Assembly (NCBI RefSeq): GCF_900142625.1
Contig: NZ_FRBN01000030.1
Location: forward strand, 1 to 33,329
Reading direction: 5' to 3'
DNA length: 33,329 nt
DNA from: Roseovarius marisflavi
GTDB taxonomy: Bacteria > Pseudomonadota > Alphaproteobacteria > Rhodobacterales > Rhodobacteraceae
Positions 26,901-33,329 of this stretch are shown here, in pieces (the stretch's first letter is position 1; each line of letters begins with the position of its first letter). The notes below the pieces were generated by a model that was not told the DNA's origin, ran no database searches, and saw nothing but the letters and a program-made list of their open reading frames with translations. The translations under genes were made by a program, and so were the position numbers.

Positions 26901-27910
26901 ATCGACGACTGCCCTTCAAAGAGGAACTGCGCCCAGTGATTTTCGTCGGTAAAGCCCGAGCTGGTCCCGTCGGACGAGGCGGTCAGCGTGTCGGCGGTTG
27001 CGGTCGCGGTCAGGTTGGTGGCCGGATTGCCGGACAGGGCAAGCCCGGTCACATCGCTTGACGACGCGCTTACGCTTTCGGCGACAGTGTCGATGTCGCG
27101 GAAGGTCAGGGCGCCGTCGACCTGGATCGGTTCGCCCGTGGCCTGATCGAAAAAATCGAAGCGAAAGGTCACGCCGATGCCCGCATCCACACCGCTATCG
27201 GAGTTGAGCCCGATGGTATCGCCAAGGTCGACGATCATGTTCGGGTCTTCGACGTCAACCACGGTCACGCGCATCTGAACGACGGTGCCGGTATCGGTGG
27301 TGGCAACGCTGTCATAGGTTGCGAACTGGCCCACGGGGCCGCCGGTGCCCGCGCCCGACTCCGAGATATTGGCCGCGTTCAGGGTAAAGTTGCCAATCGT
27401 GCCGGCAAATGTGCCGCTATCGCTACCGTCGCCAAAGATCAGGTCATCGCCGGTGCCGCCGCGAACCGTGTCGTCGCCATCCCCGGCAATCACCGTATCC
27501 TGACCGTCCCCCGCCTCGATCGAATCGTTCTTGCTGGCGGGGGCATCAAGGTCCACGGCATCGCCCTGTGCGTCCGTGAATTCGGTGTCGATCAGATCGT
27601 CGCCGGCCGTGCCGTCAACAACGCCATCGGTGGTATCGGTATAGCTTGGCGCCGAAACGACGCTTGCCGTGCCGCTATCGGTGAACCAGGTGTCAGGCGT
27701 GAAATAGACGCTGCCATCGCTACCCAGAAAATAAGTGCCGGTATCGGTGACGTTCGGATAAAAGTTCCCGTCATCTGACCAGATTCCGCTCCACGTCCAC
27801 TCATCGGTGCCGAGCGTGCTGTCGATGGTAAAGGTCGATTGGGTTGCTGAAATCGTGTCGCCCGACTCAAGGGTGTTGTTCTCAAGGCTGACAAGATACC
27901 CGATTGCCAT
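23744..27910 (-). CDS. Large RTX-like protein with C-terminal Hint domain (Hint 1)
   Basis: A 1388-residue acidic protein. Head domain at about 1-95 (opening GYLVSLENNTLESGDTIS), blocks of Ca-binding GGxGxD-type repeats at about 100-165, 370-437, 650-697, 757-830 and 957-1057, beta-rich modules between them, and a Hint domain beginning at C1136 (CFTPGARILT), with TRDHG and SPQHRILFTGY. Hint domains are intein-like self-cleaving folds; RTX repeats fold on external calcium after type I secretion. No signal peptide or adjacent exporter was seen. GGAG lies nine bases before the ATG. An internal unit repeats with a 915-bp period. The last ~70 residues lack a counterpart in Hint 2 and lie partly antisense to the PuuD-type gene. 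Confidence 0.85.
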   Translation of the reverse strand: MAIGYLVSLENNTLESGDTISATQSTFTIDSTLGTDEWTWSGIWSDDGNFYPNVTDTGTYFLGSDGSVYFTPDTWFTDSGTASVVSAPSYTDTTDGVVDGTAGDDLIDTEFTDAQGDAVDLDAPASKNDSIEAGDGQDTVIAGDGDDTVRGGTGDDLIFGDGSDSGTFAGTIGNFTLNAANISESGAGTGGPVGQFATYDSVATTDTGTVVQMRVTVVDVEDPNMIVDLGDTIGLNSDSGVDAGIGVTFRFDFFDQATGEPIQVDGALTFRDIDTVAESVSASSSDVTGLALSGNPATNLTATATADTLTASSDGTSSGFTDENHWAQFLFEGQSSMDFTMTSRAGFTAYGFGSFEFTNTPVITAATPVMMNDLLDGGEGADTIFGEAGDDTILGGGGDDLLSGGIGNNSLAGGAGDDTFVAGDGADTFSGDTGLDIIDYSASGSGVSVDLTTSTLSGGDAGNDVIAGGETGETLGDTLDLSAVTGPTTVDLTSADPEAGSVSDGAFTATFGEIENIILGSGIDTIVLADGSGNDAVTGFAAPIDNGDGTFTGGDQLDVSGLQDLSGNPVNTVDAVVTSDGDGNAVLTFPGGESLTLIGVAPAAVSDPAALAAMGIPEPGPVDGTSGADVINTDYLGDPEGDRIDANDAADLSNDDTVLAGDGNDSIDSGLGNDLIFAGSGDDEIFLDAVLQNDTIYGGEAGEIAGEGDRINFSAISTPLTINFTAPEAGTITDGTSVTEFFEIERFQMGTGSDTVIGSDGVEEIIGNYGNDSIIAGGGNDTVFSGFDDDYVEGGAGDDSLVASSGADTIDGGTGDDQIDLGPGDGEVDVLVLQDGSGADVVSSFEAPIDNGNGTFDGRDQFDVSGLNDASGNPVTTEDVTVSEDTSGNAVLSFPGGESVTLVGVTLAEVNSVDQLVAMGIPPSVGDFIVEGTSGGDLIDAAYLGDPEGDRIDNTDAADGGNDDLVLAGTGNDTVIAGLGDDKLQGVTGEDSILGGAGNDSLSGGGEADTLTGGAGTDELFGDDGNDLLIGGIGADSIVGGAGDDTIQAAQGDTAEGGDGDDLFILSELGEAGSGAITIVGGEGDETKGDTLRLTSDISRADIKFTNTGDTAGGLGGTFTINGSVVTFSEIENIICFTPGARILTQFGERAIENLQLGDLVVTRDHGLQAIRWIGQRTVPGIGDFAPVSVASSVMEGAREGLLVSPQHRILFTGYRAELLFGESEVLVAAKHLVNDRDVRVCPRDEVTYIHIMFDRHEVIYAEGIATESFHAGDTALSAVTAAAREELFAIFPELRSAPGRHRDTARTCLKRHEAQLLRKEASMNGSPDHAIQSSAQADLRTGVTRPAAQARTASPKAENRGRLTGSLAAFHSGCHCTDSVKPGAPST

Positions 27911-28098
27911 AAATCATTACTCCAGACGTTACTTTCAGGCATTTGACCTGACAGAATGCATTTCCTTTCAGGGCTATGTCGTGGGATTCACGCCACCCTA
28001 GCCCCGTTTCGTTAGATTTTTATTAATCGCCAAGGAGGGTATGATTCGGGGCGCAATGCGGCATGACTGCACCGCCGCGCCACAATTTCCCGCGCGGA

Positions 28099-29646
28099 TC
28101 AGGCCGCCATGATGAGGGGGACCGGTGCAGGGATCAAAAGCCGTGCTTCATGGCGCTTGAGACAGGGGCGCGCGGTCAGGCCGTATGCATTAGGATTGGC
28201 GCGCAACTCCGGGAAAACGCTGAACATTTCCTCGCGGGAGCGATCCGAGATCGCCGAAACCCCGATGTCGCCCACGTGAAAGCTTTCTGTGGCGGCACCA
28301 TCTGCATAAACCACCTCATGCTCATCGAGCATCATGTGAATATAGGTCACCTCTGCCTGCTCGGTCGCAACCACGTCGCGCCCATCCAAAAGGTGCTTGG
28401 CGGCGACCAGAACCTCGTCACACCCAAACAAAAGCTCGGCCTTGTAGCCGGTGAACAAAAGCCGGTGCTGTGGTGAGACCAAGAGCGGGCGCGTCGCCCC
28501 GTCAAGCACATGCGCCGCAATGGAAATCGGGGCGAACTTGTCAACACCGGCCACTGTGCGGCTGCCGATCCAGCGGATCGGACGGGGCCCGTGATCGCGG
28601 GTGATCACCATGTCGCCGGGGCGCAGCGTTTCAATCGCGCGCTCGCCATGCGGGGTAAGAATGCGCGCGCCGGGGGTGAAACAGATGATGTTCTCGATCT
28701 CCGAGAAGGTGACAACCGTGCCATCCGCCATCGTGAAATTGCCCGAAAGACCGCCCGCGGCGTCATCGGTGTTGGTGAATGTTATGTCGGCCAGTGACAC
28801 ATCGGCGTTGAGTTGCAGCGTGTCGCCGCCGGTCTCATTGCCTTCGCCGCCCACGATATTGATCGTTCCGGCACCAGCCTCGCCAAGGTCCTCGATGATA
28901 AAAAGGTCATCGCCATCGCTGCCAAAGGCTTCGTCGCCCTGCGACACGAACAGGATGTCATTGCCGGTGCCGCCATAAAGCATGTCCGCCCCGGTGCCGC
29001 CCAAGAGCGTGTCATCTCCCGCGTCGCCGTAGATCGTGTCATCGCCTAGCCCGGAAGCGACATAGTCAGCGCCCCCGCCCGCTACGACCGAGTCGTTGTT
29101 GCCGCCGACGGATCCCGGCTGTAGCGGGTTGCCGTCGCCATTGTCGATCAGGTCGCCTTCGAGATCACCCTGATAATTCACATCGATTATATCGTTGCCG
29201 CTTGTGCCTTCGACGATGTAATCTGGAGCAGGCTCGGTCCCGAGGTTCTGAAGGTCGATCGCTCCGTTTCCGAACGCATCCATTTCAGCCTGCGTTGTGG
29301 TATCGTTTGGCAAAAAGGTCAGGCGGGTCGTGTCGCCTGCGGACGGGTAGTCCTGCACCGTAATAATATAAACCGTCGAGCCTTCGAACTGGTCAGGGAC
29401 CTGACCTGCACCGTCCCGTTTCAAGGTCGGAAGCGTTGCCGAAAGCTCGAAGGTAAAATCATACAGAACGCCGCCGATTTCGACCTGGGTGTCAGGGTCG
29501 GGTGCGCCGCCGTTGGTGTCCAGAGTCAGATCGCCATTCGTGCCCGAAGCGACAAACGTAATTTGCTGTGCCGGATCGCCCGTGAGGTTTAGCGCAGGGT
29601 TATTTGCGTTGTTGCTGTCTGTCCTGGCCCAAAAAGTATAAGACAT
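28099..29646 (-). CDS. RTX-like protein with C-terminal Hint domain (Hint 2)
   Basis: A 515-residue paralogue of the 3' half of Hint 1. The N-terminal domain (about 1-125, opening MSYTFWARTDSNNANN) differs from the Hint 1 head. One block of GD-rich Ca-binding repeats follows (about 150-240), then the shared pre-Hint module (FTNTDDAAGGLSGNFT, FSEIENII) and a Hint domain from C322 (CFTPGARILT) through SPQHRLLFTGYKAELLF to the end (LKRHEARLL). ATG 29646 is used; a GTG at 29658 would overlap the upstream stop. It begins four bases after the head-only gene, which implies coupled translation, and it may be fused to that gene if the C9 tract shifts by one base. Confidence 0.85.
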   Translation of the reverse strand: MSYTFWARTDSNNANNPALNLTGDPAQQITFVASGTNGDLTLDTNGGAPDPDTQVEIGGVLYDFTFELSATLPTLKRDGAGQVPDQFEGSTVYIITVQDYPSAGDTTRLTFLPNDTTTQAEMDAFGNGAIDLQNLGTEPAPDYIVEGTSGNDIIDVNYQGDLEGDLIDNGDGNPLQPGSVGGNNDSVVAGGGADYVASGLGDDTIYGDAGDDTLLGGTGADMLYGGTGNDILFVSQGDEAFGSDGDDLFIIEDLGEAGAGTINIVGGEGNETGGDTLQLNADVSLADITFTNTDDAAGGLSGNFTMADGTVVTFSEIENIICFTPGARILTPHGERAIETLRPGDMVITRDHGPRPIRWIGSRTVAGVDKFAPISIAAHVLDGATRPLLVSPQHRLLFTGYKAELLFGCDEVLVAAKHLLDGRDVVATEQAEVTYIHMMLDEHEVVYADGAATESFHVGDIGVSAISDRSREEMFSVFPELRANPNAYGLTARPCLKRHEARLLIPAPVPLIMAA

Positions 29647-29650
29647 TAGT

Positions 29651-30352
29651 TTACCCACTCGCCTTGGCTTGCCCGGATCGGGGGGGGGAATATACTGAAA
29701 ATTCAGAAGTATAGACGGAGTTTACCCGTCTCACTTCTTTGTGGTGCCCAGCCAGAAGCCGCCGCGCTTTTTCACTGTGTTGCGGTTTTTTGCCGGTTTG
29801 CGTGTCTTGCTTTGCCTTTTGATTTTCCATTGCCACGTCGGTCGGATCAGATGCCCCCGTCACGCGAATTGGGCCAATCGTGCCAGCCGGTGCGCCGCCC
29901 AGAACCGAGTCATTGCCAAGCCCGGCAGAGGCGCTGTCATTCCCTGCCCCGGCGTTGATCGTATCGTCATTGCCGCCTGCGCCACCGCCGTTTCCGCTAT
30001 CGACGGAATCGCCCTGCGCGTCGGTATAACTTGCGTCAATGATGTCGTCGCCGATGGTTCCGTCGACAGGCCCGTTTGTAACCGAGAACGTCGGCGCGCT
30101 CTGCACTGTCGCGCTGCTGATCGTGGTGACTGGCCCAAAATCCGGCACGAAATAGACGCTGCCGTCTGTCGCGAGGAAATATACGCCCGGCTCGCAGGTG
30201 TTGGTAAAGGTCTGGCCGTTCCAGGTGCCCGACCATATCCACTGCCCTGCACCAAGCTGCGTATCGGTGGTGAAGGTGATCAGCGGGCCGCCGATGCCAT
30301 CGTTCGGGTCTAGCGATCCATCGCCCAATTGTACCAGATAACCGTCGGGCAT
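29651..30352 (-). CDS. Head-only RTX paralogue without Hint domain
   Basis: A 233-residue protein whose first ~155 residues match the head of Hint 1: GYLVQLGDGSLDPNDG, WIWSGTW, YFLATDGSVYF, DGTIGDDIIDASYTDAQGDS, then one short GD repeat block (GNDSASAGLGNDSVLGG). After about residue 165 the match ends and a basic tail follows (MENQKAKQDTQTGKKPQ, then SEKARRLLAGHHKEVRR). GGAG lies nine bases before the start, in a leader resembling that of Hint 1. The tail crosses a C9 run near the stop. It may be a truncated relic or part of a phase-variable fusion with Hint 2. Confidence 0.7.
   Translation of the reverse strand: MPDGYLVQLGDGSLDPNDGIGGPLITFTTDTQLGAGQWIWSGTWNGQTFTNTCEPGVYFLATDGSVYFVPDFGPVTTISSATVQSAPTFSVTNGPVDGTIGDDIIDASYTDAQGDSVDSGNGGGAGGNDDTINAGAGNDSASAGLGNDSVLGGAPAGTIGPIRVTGASDPTDVAMENQKAKQDTQTGKKPQHSEKARRLLAGHHKEVRRVNSVYTSEFSVYSPPRSGQAKASG
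29680..29688 (-). repeat. Mononucleotide tract, nine C on the coding strand
   Basis: Nine identical bases (G on the plus strand) within the last 13 codons of the head-only RTX gene and 34 bases before the Hint 2 ATG. Hint 2's frame is one base off the head frame; deleting one C joins them without a stop in between. Such runs slip easily in replication, and also in sequencing. Confidence 0.9.
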
Positions 30353-30585
30353 AACCCATCACTCCTGCCACGCGGGGATGCACAATCCGCTGCTGCCTCT
30401 GCCGCGCGGGAGATCGTGATGTCACCCTGCGCTTTGGGATGCTTTGACTGCTCTCACATCCCGTTGTTTCCAATATGGATACACACTGTCTGGGGCGGCA
30501 TTTCGCGCAATTTCAGGTAAATTTTAGATAGATTGGGGCAGGATCAGGGCGGCGCATTCTTAGGGTTGTGCAACCCTTCGCGCCC

Positions 30586-31780
30586 TCAGGTCACTGCAGC
30601 GCGGGCCTGATAGACCGAATCATCCCAGAGCCGGTTTTGCATGACATGGGCCAGACGGCGCGCCGCCTCCTTCACATCGTCCGCGCCGATATAAAGCGGC
30701 GCAAAGCCAAAGCGCATAAGGTCAGGCGCACGGAAATCACCGATCACCCCCTGCGCGATCAGGGCCTGCATGGCGGCGTAGCCATGCTCGAACTGGAACG
30801 ACGCCTGCGAGCCGCGTGCGCTTGGGTCACGCGGGCTTGCCAGTGTCAGCATCGGACAAAGCGCCTCGACCTCGGCAATGAACATCTCGCTGAGCGCGAT
30901 GGAGTGTCTGCGGATATCGCCAAGGTCAATATCGTCCCAGATATCCAACGCCGCCTAAAGCGCGGCCATTGCCAGAACCGGTGGCGTGCCGACGCGCATC
31001 CGCTCGATGCCCTTGCCGGGGCGATACCCGGCCTCAAACGCAAAAGGTGCCGCATGGCCGAGCCAGCCTGACAGGGCAGGAGAGGCGCGCGTCGCATGGC
31101 GCGGCGCCACATAGATAAAGGCCGGCGCGCCGGGGCCGCCATTGAGATATTTATAGGTACACCCCACGGCAAAATCCGCGCCACATCCCGCAAGATCAAC
31201 CGGCAAAGCCCCCGCGCTATGCGCCAGATCCCAGATCGTCACCGCCCCCGCATCCTGCGCGCGCCGCGTTATCTCGCCCATGTCATGCAGCCGCCCGTTG
31301 CGATAATCCACCTCGGTGAGCAGGGTCACCGCAACCTCGTCCGTGATCGCGTCCGTCACTTCGTCTGGGGCGACAACACGCAATTCGTCTCCCCGGCCAA
31401 GCGCCTTGATCAACCCTTCGGCCATGTAAAGGTCACTGGGGAAATTGCCGCTGTCGGACAGGATCACCCGCCGCTCGGGGCGCATCTCAAGGGCGGCGGC
31501 AAGCGCCTGATAGACTTTGATCGACAGGGTATCCCCCAAGAACCACATGCCCCGGTTCCGCCCCGATCAGCCGCCCGATCCGGTCACCCAATAGGCCCGG
31601 TTGCGCCATCCATCCGGCCTTGTTCCAGCCGGTGACAAGCATCTCGCCCCATTCGTCCTGAACCCTTTGCTGAACCCTGGCCGCGGCCGCGCGGGGCAGG
31701 GGGCCAAGCGAGTTGCCATCAAGGTAAATCACCCCCTCGGGCAGATGAAACAGCGCTTTGGTGGCGGCAAAATCGGTCAT
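30586..31780 (-). pseudogene. kynU: Kynureninase, broken by a frameshift and a nonsense codon
   Basis: The joined frames give about 397 residues of a PLP-dependent kynureninase (kynurenine to anthranilate plus alanine). N-terminal part: YLDGNSLGPLPRAA and MLVTGWNKAGWM. In the middle, the PLP lysine lies in GCTYKYLNGGPGAPAF. C-terminal part: RGSQASFQFEHGYAAMQALI. Frame break: five G on the coding strand (C run 31533-31537); with four, HVVLGDTLSIKV is restored. Then TAG 30955-30957 interrupts AMAAL*AALDIWDD, probably once a GAG. Two independent lesions make simple sequencing error less likely than for the single-lesion genes. The start overlaps the YjbR stop (31777-31780). No other kynurenine genes are nearby. 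Confidence 0.88.
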
Positions 31781-32142
31781 TGCGGGGCTGGCACCCCAAG
31801 CTCGGCGCGCTTTTTCTTCGAGAGGTTCGCGGCGGCCATGTGATAAGACATCACCAGATGGTCGCACAGCGCCGCATCCCCAAGGCCGATCGGGTCGGTC
31901 ACCTGCAACCACTTGAGCCCGCGTGACGCGAGATAAGGCGCGGGCCTGATCCCCGGCTGATCCTTCAACACCTCAAAGGCGATATCCGAGGCCTTGAAGG
32001 TAAAGGCATCGCGGCCGTGGTTCCAACCACAGATCGCAAACACCTTGCCGCCCACCTTCCAGACATCGGCATTGCCCCATTGCACCACATGGGTGGTGGC
32101 AATCAGAGACCGGCAAAACGCGTTGAACTCATCTCGGGTCAT
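31777..32142 (-). CDS. MmcQ/YjbR family protein
   Basis: A 121-residue protein with the YjbR-like fold: an N-terminal helix with FNAFCRSLIATTHVVQWGNADVWKVGG broken at natural turns, the core strands KVFAICGWNHG and FTFKAS, then RGLKWLQVTDP and LVMSYHMAAANLSKKKR. The family is called DNA-binding by fold similarity (CyaY-like), but its role is unclear. The stop overlaps the kynU start by 4 bp, so it was probably the first gene of a two-gene transcript. It looks intact. Confidence 0.87.
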   Translation of the reverse strand: MTRDEFNAFCRSLIATTHVVQWGNADVWKVGGKVFAICGWNHGRDAFTFKASDIAFEVLKDQPGIRPAPYLASRGLKWLQVTDPIGLGDAALCDHLVMSYHMAAANLSKKKRAELGVPAPQ

Positions 32143-32324
32143 GTGGGGCCTCTGGGCTTCGGGCGGGGCCTCGGGCAGTCTAGCGCAACCGCACCGGCAT
32201 CACCATCGTTGTTGAAAGTGACCCTGCCGGTCAAGCGATCGCTTTCCTTCCGGCCAGATGTCGCTAAGGTCAGGGGCATCCTCCCTCCGCTGGCACGGCA
32301 GGGCGCAACAGGAAGGCCGGAGCG

Positions 32325-32501
32325 ATGAAGCAAGTCACCAAGGAAACCACAGACGAGGCGCTGATCAGGGAGTTCCTTGAACAAGGCGGCAGCGTCAGTG
32401 TCGGCAAGACAAAACCCATGCCAAGCGACCTTGGCATCAGCAAGAACACCTGGAACGTCAAGCTCACCAAAGAGGAAAAGGCCGCAAAGCGCAGCAAATA
32501 G
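32325..32501 (+). CDS. Small 58-residue protein, unknown function
   Basis: ATG 32325 to TAG 32501 encodes MKQVTKETTDEALIREFLEQ followed by a glycine/serine stretch, SDLGISKNTWNVKLTKEEKA and a lysine-rich end. AGGAAGG lies about eight bases upstream. The C-terminal half is basic and helical; a nucleic-acid-binding role is only suggested by charge. Codon use agrees with real genes nearby. It precedes the ArsC-like gene by 40 bp on the same strand. Confidence 0.65.
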   Translation: MKQVTKETTDEALIREFLEQGGSVSVGKTKPMPSDLGISKNTWNVKLTKEEKAAKRSK

Positions 32502-32541
32502 GCCGTCTTTCGGCGCCTGGCCCTCTCAAGGATTCCCCCAG

Positions 32542-32871
32542 ATGATCATCTATGGAATTAGCACATGCCCGGCCAGCCGCAGGGCCCGGAAAACCCTTGA
32601 GGCCGCCGGACACGCGGTCGAATTTCGCGACGTGCGCGCCGAGCCGATGAGCGAGGCGGAATGGGCCGAACTGATCGCCGAGTTCGGCGAGCGGCTGGTG
32701 GATCGCAAATCCACCGAATGGCACGGGCTGAGCGATTGGCTGAAACACGCAGAGGCCGACGCGCAACTGACCGCCAAACCCAAACTCATGGTCAGCCCGG
32801 TGATCCGCAACGGCGAGAGCTATTACCTTGGATGGGACGACACCATCGAGGCGGCGTTGCTGGCGGGGTGA
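32542..32871 (+). CDS. ArsC/Spx-family (YffB-like) thioredoxin-fold protein
   Basis: A 109-residue protein with a single N-terminal Cys in YGISTCPASRRARKTLE (C9), then VEFRDVRAEPMSEAEW and LVDRKSTEWHGL, and a C-terminal LMVSPVIRNGESYYLGWDD. The ArsC-like fold is clear. The single Cys with CPAS fits the YffB/ArsC-related group of uncertain function; the three-arginine triad of true glutaredoxin-type arsenate reductases was not seen. ATG 32542 has AAGGA about nine bases upstream; the longer upstream frame would overlap the 58-residue gene. No ars operon is present. Confidence 0.85.
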   Translation: MIIYGISTCPASRRARKTLEAAGHAVEFRDVRAEPMSEAEWAELIAEFGERLVDRKSTEWHGLSDWLKHAEADAQLTAKPKLMVSPVIRNGESYYLGWDDTIEAALLAG

Positions 32872-33329
32872 GGGGAGGCGGGGGCTGTTGGGCTGAACCA
32901 TCGTCTTATCAGGTGGTGACTGAATGCACCCTCGGCCCTGTAATGCCATGAGTGCCGCGCGCTGATACATCGCCTTCGACCAACCTGACCACCGACCTCC
33001 GCGCCCCGTTCCACATAGACGTCCTGCAACCCTCTAACCGCGCATTGGCGGCGGTCTCGGAGGAAGAGCATAGGTATCCGATTGAGAAACCCCAATCGTC
33101 AGGCAGGTCGATCACATCGCAAAATCCGCAGCGTGAGTGATAGGGGCCGTACGTCAGCCACACGCGCCAAAGCCGCGAGAGCGGCTTAGTCCAAGAGCCC
33201 TTATTGCTGAACGCTGCGGGCAGCTTCAATGACCTGTGTGGATGGCTCCTGCATAGCAAGACATTTTTGATCAGATTTGTGCATTTGTCAGAAGCAGTCA
33301 TGTGTCCGGCCTGTTTGCGCGGTTTTGAC
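32872..33329. other. Right-edge region with no convincing gene
   Basis: About 450 bp. A 130-codon minus ORF (32909-33301) holds SRCGFCDVIDLPDDWGFSIG and a serine-rich stretch; it lacks a clear ribosome site or domain and could be a dispersed-repeat remnant or part of a gene running off the window. Base composition drops in GC relative to the genes to the left. Confidence 0.35.

Noticed and set aside
24700..27560. Repeated short DNA words that look like a CRISPR or tandem array
   Set aside because: They encode GGxGxD calcium-binding nonapeptides in frame; spacing is in multiples of coding units and no spacers of uniform size exist.
30562..30577. AGGGTTG-TG-CAACCCT hairpin after kynU
   Set aside because: Loop of two bases and no T tract; too weak to call a terminator.

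Overview
The window is GC-rich chromosomal DNA that looks like a member of the Rhodobacterales (Roseobacter-type Alphaproteobacteria). The placement is inferred from a Pcs-type phosphatidylcholine synthase, RTX-like proteins with C-terminal Hint domains, a DUF1127 protein and the overall codon style. No rRNA, tRNA, CRISPR array or complete insertion sequence was seen.

Layout. 1-2082: the 3' end of an IS30-type transposase, then a minus-strand trio made of a cysteine-motif protein broken in a homopolymer run, a methionine-rich protein and a carboxymuconolactone-decarboxylase (AhpD-like) protein, followed by about 440 bp with no convincing gene. 2083-7030: DUF6629 membrane protein and ogt, convergent with pcs; a cytochrome P460-type gene with a strong terminator; DUF484-xerC with a 4-bp overlap; and a transaldolase-family gene. 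7124-12334: priA, an MFS transporter and prmA on the plus strand, a small one-helix membrane protein and a DUF1127 gene. 12643-15594: ruvC-ruvA-ruvB and an unrecognised conserved-looking protein. 15700-18527: two tandem LysM plus solute-binding-protein paralogues, both disrupted, then a lytic transglycosylase. 18586-23903: pepN, a photolyase/cryptochrome coupled to DUF2256, and a class-I glutamine-amidotransferase-like hydrolase (PuuD type). 23744-30352: three minus-strand genes of an RTX/Hint family. 30586-33329: a kynureninase pseudogene overlapping a MmcQ/YjbR gene, a 58-residue small ORF, an ArsC/Spx-like gene and a poorly explained right edge.

How it works together. Most of the window is housekeeping: replication restart (priA), Holliday-junction processing (ruvCAB), chromosome dimer resolution (xerC), ribosomal protein methylation (prmA), alkylation and light repair (ogt, phr) and phosphatidylcholine synthesis (pcs). 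The unusual parts are the RTX/Hint cluster, the broken LysM-binding-protein pair and the Cys/Met-rich operon.

The most interesting signals are these. (1) A run of nine C on the minus strand (29680-29688) lies just before the junction of a head-only RTX protein and the downstream Hint protein; removing one base would fuse the two reading frames. (2) Both LysM-binding-protein paralogues are broken, by different lesions. (3) Three genes (1119-1641, 15700-16780, 30586-31780) are each restored by removing one base from a homopolymer, while two others carry in-frame nonsense codons. The first pattern could be assembly error; the second is harder to explain that way. (4) A Hint protein lacks a stop where its paralogue ends and runs 160 bp antisense into the puuD-type gene.
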